From assembly GCA_950022655.1 (NCBI GenBank), contig OX465587.1, positions 25,671,716 through 25,735,715 of the forward strand: 64,000 bases of DNA, given 5' to 3'. Below the pieces are notes generated by a model. That model ran no database searches, was not told the DNA's origin, and worked only from the letters and a program-made list of their open reading frames with translations. Below, piece after piece: positions 15,101 through 24,971 of the stretch. Source of the DNA: Alentia gelatinosa (Eukaryota > Annelida > Polychaeta > Phyllodocida > Polynoidae). The number at the start of each line of letters is the position of its first letter. The stretch's first letter is position 1. Position numbers and translations under genes: made by a program.

Positions 15101-18100
15101 TCCTGCCGCAGCCTGAGGATGTGGGCCGTGTGCTCGAGGTCAGTCATATGTCCCATACTAACTGCCACCCCGTAATGCATCTTATACCCACACAAACCCG
15201 GTAAACCCTAAACTCTTGGGACATGTGTCAGCCATATGCACCGCAATATATTATAGGCCTAGTCCTAGTTATATCTGTTTTTGTCCCTAATATTATCAGA
15301 TCTCAGATATATTAAAGGGATAATCCATACATTATCAATACCGAGAGCAGACATTTGTTAATACACATGTCATGTTTCACAGACTTCTACTTTTTGGTTG
15401 ATTAGCACTAATTTCCAGTATGGAAATTATCAGCTGTCAACCTTTTTGCCCTCTGCATGTAGGCCCTACACTCTTTGGAAATTATTCTGGTGGTTTAGAT
15501 ATTTTATACCATTCCAATGGTTGCTTAAATGTTTAGATGAAACTTCATTTAGGCAAAGATTTATTGATGTGATGATGTACTTATGGCTGACTGGAAGTTC
15601 TCGCGGCTCTATCTGACGTGTTTACACCCCGGCCACAACATCATGGTTCTACATTTCACATAATCAATCCTTGAACTCTGTCTGTCTACATATTTAATCA
15701 ATCAATGCTTCCATTCGTGTTTCTAATATTATAGAGGAAACCTATGAAAATTTAGGGTCTGAGCTCGTATCTCATCGAGTTTGAATCGCGTAGTAATTCA
15801 CAAGGCGAAGCCGCGTGAATTACATAGTGATTCAAACGAGATGTGATCAAGCTCTGACCCTAAACTTGAATGGCTTTCGGAATTTATCTCACCCTACACA
15901 TTGCCAAATTGGCTAACATTTGTGACATAATCCCCCATTGGATATTTTTCCTAAATATCTCATGGGCGTTGGATACGAGTTCCCAATGTTATGTCTATGG
16001 AGGAAAAATACCAGGGGTGAGATAAAACCTAAGTTCAGGGACGTTGCTCCTGCACAAATCAGACCCTCGTTAACCCTCAGATGACATCCTCCATGCGTGT
16101 ATATTGCTGTGTGTCCGCAGATCACCTCGGTTGCGCTGGAGCTGGGATCTCACGGCAGCCGCTGCGCCGTCCTCCACTGGCCCGGGGCCGGCGGCGACGC
16201 GGTGGCGCCCCCACCCAGCCAGCAGAAACACTACAAGCCCCAGCCGCCCAGTTCTGACGAGGTCCACTGGGAGGCGCTGCCCGTCCATCCCGTCACCAGG
16301 TAATCAATGAAATAATATATCCTTTATGATGTATGGGATCCTTGATATAAGTCTTTTTACGACCATGCCATACCCAGGTTATAAAAAGACTAAACTGCCC
16401 TGTATGATGTAAATGTCGTATATTAAGAAGGAACTGCATTGAGATCCATAGCTGCTTAAAATATGCCATCAGTTTTGGTTGCAGAGTAGCCTAATCTCTC
16501 AGCTTTGCCGTATGACATTACGTAACAAACCAAAATAAATGGCGTATTTTCATCAGTTTCGGATCGAGTGTGGTTCAGATTTTATCTCACCACTATCACT
16601 GATTGATTGGCTGATGTTTGTAACCTCAACGGACATCGGAGTATTTTTGTACAGAACGCCATGGGTGTTGAGTACGAGTTTTCAATGTTAAGTCTATGGG
16701 GGGGGGGGGGGATACCATGGGTGACATAAATCATCCTATATCTAGATCACTTGACATCTATGCCATGGCCAGGTAATAAGGAAATACGATATTCTGTTTG
16801 ATTTTATGCCATACCATCCCTTTTCATAAGTTATATCCCATTAGTCCTTTCACCAGACGATTAAGGGGATGATATATTCTAAGGTACACATGCTATATTA
16901 AAATATAAATCATTCGTATTCCATTACCAGTTCGTAGAAGAATCCAATATCCTGTCATATGGGTACATTATATTTACAATCGTACAGATGACAAGTTGTA
17001 CTGCGTCCATCCCTCACCATGTGGTAAAGGAGATGAGCTATCCCGTTTGATGCACATGTCATATACATATATAATTTGTTTTTGTTCAGGATTGAGCCGC
17101 GGCGGTCGTGTATGGACATGACGTTGACGCATGCGCCGCCCAGCCTGGTGAACGAGTTTTACTGCGTCAAGGTCAGCGTGACCAACGTAGAGGACACGCC
17201 GGTCAACGACGTCCAGTCAGTACCTCTCCACCCTCCTCTCTCCAAATACGCCAAATCTATTCACAAATGTTTCACTGGCATTGTGTCTTTAATTTGATAT
17301 TCAGCTCATGTTAATCACTCAACCTTTTCACTATAATGTTTTCTCTTTCAGATTGTCGTTTGGACTCCGGGAGGGACAAGACGCGGTATTAGAAACGACA
17401 AGTAAGTACCTTGTCTTCAAATAATCCTCGTCCTCCACTTCTTTGTTTAATATTTACATGTGGCATTGCAGTAGATATTGAAATTCGATAATGATAATTC
17501 GGTAAATACTCACTATAAAACATGATTAGCTAAGCTAATCGATAGCAGAGTCTTACTTCCCGGTCTCTTTATCAAAATACAAAAAAAGAGAAAATGATAA
17601 CATGATTAAGGGACTTCGAAGGTATTGTACTTTTAAAGCACGACACCCAAAGATCTGCTGGGAGAATGAGCTCTTCAAGGAGCGATTCTCATTCTGGTGG
17701 TAAGAACATCAGATTGGTGAGTGCAAGTCAAGGGCACCCCTGACTAGCTTGTGGTACGGCCTGACCGGACCCCATCAGAGCTAGTGAGTTTGCTTTGGTG
17801 GCCAGTGTAATGCAAGGAATGCAGGTAACAGCCGACCTTGACCTTGCAGCGCACGTCAGCGTGGACCGCGCGGAGTACGACGGGAAGGTCACCTCCAGGA
17901 AGATCGGCATTGACCTTGGACGGATGGAGGCGCAGCAGACGAGGGAGCGCACGTTGTACGTGAGGAACCTGCAGACCGGGGACCGGACACTCGTAGCCCG
18001 GGTCAGTCACCACTCCCTCAGCCAGTGTCATCCTAGCATTATCTGTCGCGTGCAGACATAGCCACGTTACTCACCACAGACATAACATTCAGGATTTTTA

Positions 18101-21100
18101 ACGTCAATTTGAATTTATTTTGATGTTTCCATTTCTGAATACATAGCTATGGATGCACATCGAGCATTAGAATCAATCGTTAATAAATTGTTAGGGGAAA
18201 AAGAATTCCATTTGAAATACTTTTTTTTATTTGATGACAGGTTCTGTTAGTGAGATTGAATCACGCGATAATTATTCCATGAAATATAAACCCGATTATC
18301 ATGGCCTCTTTGTTTTATTTACATTACATACATGTATATTTACCAGATTTGATTTATCCTTAGTTCATGCTTACGCTTTAAAGTCAGCCTACAGTGTGTC
18401 CAGTATGTGATGATTAGGCAATAGTATCATTTTGACCTTTTTGATGAATACGTATGATACGTAAATGTTGATATAATTTATAAGATAATTATAATTCTTT
18501 TTTAAAAAAACCTCCCTGTGACGTCAGTGAAATGACGCGGGCTCAGTGTCGTCAGCTGGTGACATTGTCGTGACGTGCGCCTTGTTTTCCTGCAGGTGAC
18601 GTATCAGGTGGAGGTCGACGTGCATGCGCAGAACATCGAATGTACGTGCCACAAGGAGGTGAAGACCTTACTTCCGGTCGTCAGTCCTTTTGACCTATCT
18701 GTCAGACTCACGTCGCTCCAGGTAAGCCACGCCCCTTTACCAGACGCCACGCCCCTACTGAAACCATACCCTCTATGGTACAATAAGCAAACCTTTAAGA
18801 TATGTCCCAAAACACTACCATTCAGATCCCATCTCTGTTACGGTGGTTAGGGGCAGATCTAAAACTGTAATTCAAGGTAGCATCGCTATGGGGGAGGGGG
18901 GGAGGACATCGCCTCGTATCATTTTCAGATGTATAAACATGTAGATTTAATACCTGGACATCAACGAACATTCACAGATATATAAACATGTTGTAGTTTT
19001 GATGCAAGGATATCAATGAATATTCACAGGTGTGCAACCATGTTGTTGTAGTTTAATATATGGATATCAATGTAGCTTCACAGATATGTATATATCACCA
19101 TGTTGTTGTAGTTTAATACATGGACATCAATGTAGCTTCACAGATGTATATATCACCATGTTGTTGTAGTTTAATACATGGACATCAATGTAGCTTCACA
19201 GATGTATATATCACCATGTTGTTGTAGTTTAATACATGGACATCAATGTAGCTTCACAGATATATTATATATATATATCACCATGTTGTTGCAGTTTGAG
19301 CGTCTGGACTCGGTGCGTGCTGAGGAACCCTTCCTGTTACTCGCTGATGTCAGTTGTGCATCGCCATGGCCCGTCGACATCGAGACCAGCAAGCTCACAC
19401 TAGTAAGTGTCTGCCTCATATACGCCTGACATGCGAAATGTGTCTACTTGAAAATGTTGGAATATATGAAAATAGCCTAATGAGTATCATATTTACTGTA
19501 ACCCTATTATACCCCATTTCATCACCCCATACGCATAATAGGCCTTTTTCCGTAGGCCGGTGTCGCACCTTATCTCCTTAGCTACGCTACAGCTGAAGCC
19601 AAATATTCACCTGGCAACGTATACTTTAGCACTGGAACACTGAGTGTATGAGCGTAATACGTTAATAATACCTGTGTATATTATTTCCAGAGAAATAATA
19701 ACAATTGCATTGTATTCTATGGTATTCCAGCTCAACTCTAGTATGTCATACATGCATATTGCCTCAATAATACAGTAGAACCCCGCGTAAGCGGACACCC
19801 TCCGTTCCGGGCCAAAGTGTCCGCTTACGCGGGGTGTTCGCTTACGCGAGGTTAAAATAAACATCTAATAGAGGGAACCGTTCCGAGCAAAGGTGTCCGT
19901 TAACGCGGGGTGTCCGCTTACGCGGGGTGTCCGTTAGGCGGGGTTCTACTGTACTCTAGATATAGCATAGATAACATAGGATGACCGAAATTGAATATAC
20001 ATTAATACATTGGCAGGCCTAGCTATTATATGCTTATCTTACTCCAAGTTAAAACCAAAACAATTATCAGCTATCAAGTTTTGATAGTCCAGACTCGTTG
20101 ATACAATGCCTTTAATTGTTCTAGCAGTCCAATCTGTCCCAAACCAACACTACTGCAATCACACCCACCGTTCACACTTTAGCTGTGAATGCTATATATC
20201 TCTATATGAATACCGCTGGACTCGGGTGCGTTTGTCCGAGCGGCCGCGTAACTAGACAGTGGGCCGTTAGGCGGCGTTGAACGGCAACATCTGTATTGAT
20301 GTTACCCAAGACTAAATTATAGTATTCACTCTCTGACATGCCCAAATGTAGGGCATGAGAGCTTAAATACTATTTAGAAACCTGATGTACTTGAACTTTT
20401 AAATCCCTTTGTTCTGACCTGTATATCTTATACCTGTTTCAGAGTCCCTGCATAACTTTGGTTGACGAGAACCCACAGCCACAGCTTGATGGATGTAAGT
20501 TCTTTGTATCTTCTAACCCCAACTTTATTTTTAAGGAATAGATAATACATTCGTGGGGATATCCATCGGATGTATGCATTTTAATCATTCACCAAGGATG
20601 CCTCAGGCTGTATTGAATTAAATTAATATTTCAGGACTTATTTGAAAGGAATAGCAGGCCAGAGATGGCTGTTTTACGTTTTTATATGCTAATCCTTGTT
20701 TTGATCTACAGTTGATAGAATTCTTGTTTATAGTGTCAAACGAAGATGGTTTAAATCGAACCTCATCTATGCCAATAAAACATTGATTACAACTTCCCCA
20801 TATACCCTCAGTCCACTCCATGGCCAATACCGATGTATTTTCCATGTTTTCTTTGACTCCCTGAGGCAGTAATTTCCGCATGAACAAATATTCCCACATA
20901 TTCTCCTGATGACAACTGACATACCTGTTCCGATAGATCTTTGATAATTGGTCTCACACTATTTTACAGTGACGCTAGACACAAAAGACTCGGCCAGTGA
21001 GTGTTTCTGTCTTGTGGCGCCACCTACCATTCAGCCGAGCGTGCCCATGGGAACGTACAGCGTCACCTGGCGACGGTAGGTGTCTTTACTCTTACAGATG

Positions 21101-24100
21101 GCAGGTTGAATATTTTCCAAGGAAATTCTTGTTTTCATTTTCAGTGCAAAAATTGCCGGGTGATAGGCCTTAATAGACTATGATGCAAAGTTTGATAACT
21201 TCTGTTCTATTCATAATATCAATTCTACTCGGTGTCTTCTGTCTTCATATGTATACCCCTACCTGTTTTCCTTATACTTCAATGTGTAGAACAAACTCTG
21301 GAAGTTACGTGAGCCATACTGTAGTTATGTTAATTATCATTTATACTTTTGTGCTTGTAAAATCTGCCAAAACCTGGCAATGCATGAAAACTAGCCTTTT
21401 TTTTTTTTCTTTTTTTTTAATTGGAGGTCTTTATTGTTTTCGATTTCATAATCGTTCTTCCAATACAATAATTGACGATAACAGGAGAATGGATGATATG
21501 TACAATGGTATTGCCCTTAGATGACACAGCAGGCATGCGGTGTAATTTATGTACCATATTTAAATTGTTCGGTTGGCATGTAATTCCGTTTTTAGACTTT
21601 TACTCAAACAGTACATATACATCCTACCTACTAACCGACCCAATTAGTTATATAACCCCGTGAAACCTTAATAATTAGTGCGAAGGTGTTACAGATTTGC
21701 TTTACATACTTAATAAATGTAGTTTTCTAACTATATTAAACTACCCTATTGATCTAAACTTCTTAGTTTCTCACTAACCCCCTTTTTAAATAACCGCTTA
21801 GAGCCCTCCCTTTGTAAGTCACATTTTAATGAGTTCTATATACCGATGCCGTTATATATCGCCGATTTTCGGAAGCGCTCCTTTTTAGGCCTTGGCTGTG
21901 ATATCATGCCTAATAAGAGGCTGAGCGTTGTTTCAGTATAAATAAGAGATTTTAAGAAAATACGGCTGTCGATGGGGAGACTGATCTGGGTTCTCTCTGC
22001 AGGCAGGGGACGGGCGCGGGCGTGCCGGCCGTCACCACGGAGCAGAACCTGGCCTCGGTGAGCGTGGAGCACGTGCCGCTGTTTGTGGACGCCGACGTGC
22101 CGGCCGACGGCCACATCCGCCAGCAGTTCCCCATCACCTACAACATCTACAACCGCACCTCCTACTCACAGGAGATCGAGGTCACCATGGAGCCCAGTGA
22201 CGCCTTCGTCTTCGCTGGACATAAACAGGTGAGTCCCGAACCTGTGTCAAAATAAAAAATAAAAAAAAATAATAATAATAAAAACACAGGTGAGTCCCGA
22301 ACCTGTGTCAAAATTTAAAAAAAAATAAAATAGAAAAAAACACAGGTGAGTCCCGAACCTGTGTCAAAACTTTAGAAAAAACAAAAAAAACAAAAACAGG
22401 TGAGTGCCGAACCTGTGTCAACAGACGATGCGGCGGCGTGAAGTGTCTGCTGAAGTATGATCTGGGTTATGTTGAATAACATATGCCTATGAGATTACAG
22501 GGCACAAGGAGAACTCATACAAGGGTTATCGTATAATGGTATTCAAGAATTTTTTTTTAAATGATATTCAAGATTGTTGACTAAGACGTCTAGCTGACGG
22601 AAGGTCGTCCACAAGTGTTGAATAAAGTTGGTCCATACCATTCTTGGGTGTCGTTGGCATACAGAAAAGTATCTTCATGTATGAACCTAAATTATGTGTG
22701 GTGTTAGGTCAATTCCTCTGACATGGGGTTTTTATCTGGAAAAGGGGTAGCACCCATCAGAATGGCCCCAACATGGAAATTTTCACCAGGATTCTGTCAT
22801 TTCAACCGGTTTTGGAGTGCCTGTGTTCCCCTTGTCTGTGTGTCTACCAACACTCATTCCTATCTCAGTACCCTTTGCCTTCTGTTTATCTGCCTACCTC
22901 AAGCCTGGAATTTCTCTGGATTTCATGATGTTTTTAACGTCCCAAGGGTAATTTTTTTAGGTCAATATAAATATGTGGAGAATATCAGTTAACACAATAA
23001 AAAATAGGTCATTTTAGCTCTCAGCTGAGGCTAGGAATTCAATTAGAATAGCTAAAAAATACAGGCATCCTAACCCGGATAACCTTTTTCTCTTATTTTT
23101 ATTTTAACTCCATGGCTGTCTGTTTAACTGTCTTTATCCTACCCCTAATAAAAAACGCCATAGGCTTAACATGGGATTTGTTTATGTCACGGGTAGTGAC
23201 ATAAAGTGTTGTTTATGCCACGACTTTCTGATACTGAAAAAATATGGAAACGGGGTAGGATAAAGTCTAGACGCCACTCGTTTGAGATTAAGTTTATTTA
23301 TGCCACTCGTTTTGTTGGCTCCGTAATGTCACTCGTCTTCGACTCGTGAAATTATGGAGCCAACAAAATGCGTGGCATAAATAAACTCAGACTCAAACTC
23401 GTGACGTCTCTTGATAGTCCGCCTACCGTCGCCTTCACTCCCTCCGTACTTTCCTGTCGGTATCTAACCCTACCTGTATCCCACCCCTACTGAGTATTAA
23501 CTGTTCCCCTTCCCTCTCTCATTCCTGCCTGAATCCCTGGTGTACCTCGCTGTTGTTCGTTTTTTAATTCCCACCCCCACCCCCAACTTCCTTCTTTCAT
23601 TCATTTCAGTAATAGAAAAAAATTCATTTCAGTCATTCCATTCATTTGCATACAGGTCTTTGATTCCATTCGTTCATTATATATTTATTGAATACTTTCT
23701 CCCCCCATTGGTGGCTTCACCGAATTAGTTTAATATATCATTGCATGCATATCTGGTTTGAGAAATGATGATAGATGAATAAGTGGTTAAGATTTCAGTC
23801 CGCCCTTGCTAATGCGTGTGGTTTTCTGGTCTGCCGCTAGGTGCACTTCCGGATCCTGCCGCACAGTCGGTACGAGTTACGCTACGCCATGTTTCCGCTG
23901 CTGCCTGGTAACATCCCGCTGCCACGTCTCCACCTCAACATGCTGCGCTACCCGGGCACCATGGACGAGGTGGTGCAGAAGATGCTCCAGACTCACGTCT
24001 ACATCAAGGTCAGTGTCACTCACCAGCCATCAAGTCTATCAGCTTTTTTCTACTTTAAAAAAATTAAAACTGAGAAATAACAATGCATTTATCCTACCCC

Positions 24101-24971
24101 TAATATAAAATCCCATAGGCTTAACATTGGGTGTCCGTATGCCACGCTGACTGGCATACGGAGTTTTATATGCCACTAGTGGCGTACAGCATTGTCATCA
24201 CGTAATATTCCAAAATCGAGGAGATAGGGTAGGATAAAATCAAAACCTGATTTGTTTTAATCTTGGCCACCGCATTCCACTCCTGAAGTTTTGGCTCCGG
24301 ACTTCACTCGGCTTCGCCTCATGAAGTGACTTTGGCAAACTCCAGTCGTGGAATACGGTGGACAAGATTAAACCTCATCCAGTTTTACGATAGTATTCTA
24401 TGTAAAGGTAAAATTTGCATTTACGCGAATTTAGCGGCAATGTTGCTGCGAGTGGTGCACGAACAAGTGGTCGAGTCCTAGTCATAGCCTAGTGGTGGTA
24501 GTTAAATGGCTACACAATTATCGGGCTAGTAGGCTCACAGGCACGAAGCAGGAGCTCGATTGGAATTTGGCAGGAGCATATATCATGTAGATAGAATTCC
24601 ACCGAAACAAGACAATGTATTGAAAAACAATTCGTCAGAGATGACTGCTTTATATTTTTGGTGGAAATCCACTTTTTCGTTTTCAGTATATAATATTCTT
24701 TTTTCATCGTCTCAAAGAAAGATTATATTAATTGTACCCCATTCACCTTCCCACAGCCTTCCCACTTGTAACCTTCCCACAGTCCATCAGCCCCACACCA
24801 TGACCGACACTACATGTCTTCCATATTTACTTAATCTCTCTAAGGCAACACAAAAAGAATCCATACTAGCTCTGCCTACACTGTACTCAAACGGATTTCT
24901 TATTTATGTTATTACAGCCCAGTGGAAAAAGTGGAGGACTCATCCAAAGAGAGATCGAGAGCGAGGCTTAA
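186..24971 (+). CDS. TRAPPC11: TRAPPC11 (TRAPP complex subunit 11), 27 exons, 5'-partial
   Basis: TRAPPC11 is a subunit of the metazoan TRAPP tethering complex and acts in ER-to-Golgi traffic. Exons: 186-285, 620-693, 1089-1185, 1559-1692, 2359-2500, 3783-3873, 4584-4663, 5217-5295, 5604-5658, 6297-6377, 6897-6961, 7367-7428, 8158-8290, 8583-8655, 9073-9130, 14962-15138, 16121-16299, 17090-17215, 17352-17401, 17850-18001, 18596-18721, 19295-19402, 20443-20494, 20970-21075, 22003-22228, 23841-24008, 24918-24971. All introns are GT-AG and the phases join into one frame of 948 residues ending TAA. Recognised from memory of the family: [68 protein letters not shown] and VEPSDAF-like EPSDAFVF. Roughly residues 70-330 are the foie-gras domain; the C-terminal third is the gryzun-type beta-rich region. 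Vertebrate proteins have about 1,130 residues, so about 180 N-terminal residues lie upstream. The intron at 9131-14961 is the longest. Exons after it look markedly more GC-rich than those before it. Confidence 0.95.
2845..2935. repeat. dispersed repeat, copy 1
   Basis: This shares an ordered string of motifs with 6412-6480: TTATGGCTA, AGCC, ACTGTA and then the palindrome-containing AGTGTCACTAGGTGACCT. Both copies lie in TRAPPC11 introns. Type unknown; probably part of a short non-autonomous element. Confidence 0.5.
3060..3480. other. possible SINE-like or other dispersed repeat inside an intron
   Basis: This is part of the 1.3 kb intron 2501-3782. It contains a weak tRNA B-box-like stretch around 3316-3333 and ends near a short perfect hairpin at 3446-3464, with an 8 bp stem closing a GAA loop. 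No open frame is convincing. The call rests on texture only. Confidence 0.2.
6085..6232 (-). mobile_element. foldback family B, module-only copy (reverse orientation)
   Basis: Read on the minus strand this matches 16560-16731: both start CGGATCGAGTG, run through TTCAGATTTTATCTCACC, ATCACTGA and GATTGGCT, and later carry an ACG(C/G)GCGTTGAGTA-like block. The bordering hairpin seen in copies at 15740 and 35777 is missing. It sits in the TRAPPC11 intron before exon 6297. Confidence 0.55.
6412..6480. repeat. dispersed repeat, copy 2
   Basis: Second copy of the repeat at 2845-2935, sharing TTATGGCTA, AGCC, ACTGTA and AGTGTCACTAGGTGACCT. It lies about 30 bases before the (CCCT)n tract. Confidence 0.5.
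6511..6741. repeat. (CCCT)n microsatellite, about 58 units
   Basis: 231 bases of uninterrupted CCCT repeat lie in the TRAPPC11 intron between exons 6297-6377 and 6897-6961. The minus strand is GGGA repeated, so G-quadruplex or purine-triplex structures are possible. On the transcript it is a long polypyrimidine tract about 155 bases upstream of the next exon. The long open frames across it are repeat artefacts. Confidence 0.99.
9131..14961 (+). other. 5.8 kb TRAPPC11 intron with little recognisable content
   Basis: The flanking exons join in phase and the encoded family order is continuous, so no exon appears to be missing. I see a MITE at 12953-13102. The longer open frames at 11446-11787 and 13995-14333 have no recognisable motif. 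Confidence 0.7.
12953..13102. mobile_element. MITE with TACAGTAGAACCCC-type termini (degenerate copy)
   Basis: Terminal inverted repeats TACACTAGAACCCC and GGGGTCCTACTTTA bound a body with repeated CCGCTTACGC-like blocks. It is homologous to the better preserved copy at 19771-19953. A TA duplication with CAGT-type ends suggests a Tc1/mariner or pogo-like non-autonomous element (inference). Confidence 0.75.
15740..16027 (+). mobile_element. bipartite foldback element, family B, copy 1
   Basis: An imperfect hairpin (15740-15871) has arms TTTAGGGTCTGAGCTC and GCTCTGACCCTAAA and apex GGC-GAA-GCC. It is followed by a module (15893-16027) bounded by TTTATCTCACCCT and AGGGGTGAGATAAA. The same order and sequence occur at 35777-36060. 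It lies in the TRAPPC11 intron before exon 16121. No open frame. Confidence 0.8.
16560..16731 (+). mobile_element. foldback family B, module-only copy
   Basis: Bounded by TTTATCTCACC and a degenerate GGGTGACATAAA. It shares internal blocks with 15893-16027 (GTTGAGTACGAGTT-like, TTAAGTCTATGG) and is closest to the reversed copy at 6085-6232. It contains a 14-base G run near 16699. The companion hairpin is absent. Confidence 0.6.
18972..19294 (+). repeat. tandem repeat carrying copies of the 3' splice site
   Basis: About five degenerate units of 55-60 bases (67 for the last interval) lie directly upstream of the TRAPPC11 exon at 19295. Units have CCATGTTGTTGTAG or a degenerate form followed by TTTAAT, with AG at 18996, 19051, 19111, 19169 and 19227. 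The genuine acceptor at 19294 has the related CCATGTTGTTGCAG followed by TTTGAG. The repeat unit therefore spans a splice junction. Confidence 0.9.
19771..19953. mobile_element. MITE with TACAGTAGAACCCCGC termini
   Basis: Terminal inverted repeats TACAGTAGAACCCCGC and GCGGGGTTCTACTGTA are perfect and flanked by TA. The interior repeats GTGTCCGCTTACGCGGGGTG-like blocks. It is homologous to 12953-13102. The ends resemble Tc1/mariner-pogo derived MITEs; no transposase is present. Confidence 0.85.
20620..20905. repeat. dispersed repeat, homologous to 28825-29130
   Basis: Shared blocks in the same order are AGAGATGGC near the start, an ACTTCCCCATATACCCT-like block, a CCATGGCCAATACCGATGT-like block and a CAGTAATTTCCGCATGAA-like block. 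Shorter pieces of its first part seem to occur near 4800-4870 and 21095-21150. No coding potential. Confidence 0.6.
22226..22424 (+). repeat. four tandem copies of a 5' splice site
   Basis: The donor of the TRAPPC11 exon ending at 22228 lies in a 28-base unit, CAGGTGAGTCCCGAACCTGT followed by GTCAAAA. The unit recurs at 22287, 22343 and 22397, separated by A-rich spacers. The last copy has GTGCCG in place of GTCCCG. Within each unit ACAGGT pairs with ACCTGT, so every donor can sit in a small hairpin. Use of any downstream copy would read in frame to a TAA at 22253-22255. Confidence 0.95.
22895..23080. repeat. dispersed repeat (GGCATGGGAT family), degenerate copy
   Basis: Shares with 27548-27760 and 31349-31709 the blocks TTTTAGCTCTCAGCTG, GGAATTCAATTAGAATAGC (compare AATTCACTTAGAATA) and a CCC-rich tail. 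Termini are decayed. Confidence 0.45.
23133..23410 (+). mobile_element. bipartite foldback element, family A, copy 1
   Basis: The module 23133-23264 is bounded by TTTATCCTACCCCTAATA and GGGGTAGGATAAA. It is followed by a hairpin of about 146 bases (23265-23410) whose arms contain TTTATTTATGCCACTCGTTT and AATGCGTGGCATAAATAAAC. Apex CGT-CTT-CGA. Related to copies at 24088 and 33257. It lies in the intron before the TRAPPC11 exon 23841. Confidence 0.85.
24088..24394 (+). mobile_element. bipartite foldback element, family A, copy 2
   Basis: The module 24088-24240 (TTTATCCTACCCCTAATA to AGGGTAGGATAAAA) is followed by a hairpin 24243-24389 with arms AATCTTGGCCACCGCATTCC and GGAATACGGTGGACAAGATT. 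Apex GGC-TTC-GCC. Nearly colinear with 33257-33566 and, like it, ends GTTTTACGATAG. It lies in the last TRAPPC11 intron. Confidence 0.9.
24405..24500. repeat. dispersed repeat, homologous to 37105-37190
   Basis: Both contain CATTTACRCGAATTTAGCGG (position 24419 in this copy), then ATGTTGC and a GTGGTCG-type block. Type unknown. Confidence 0.5.
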
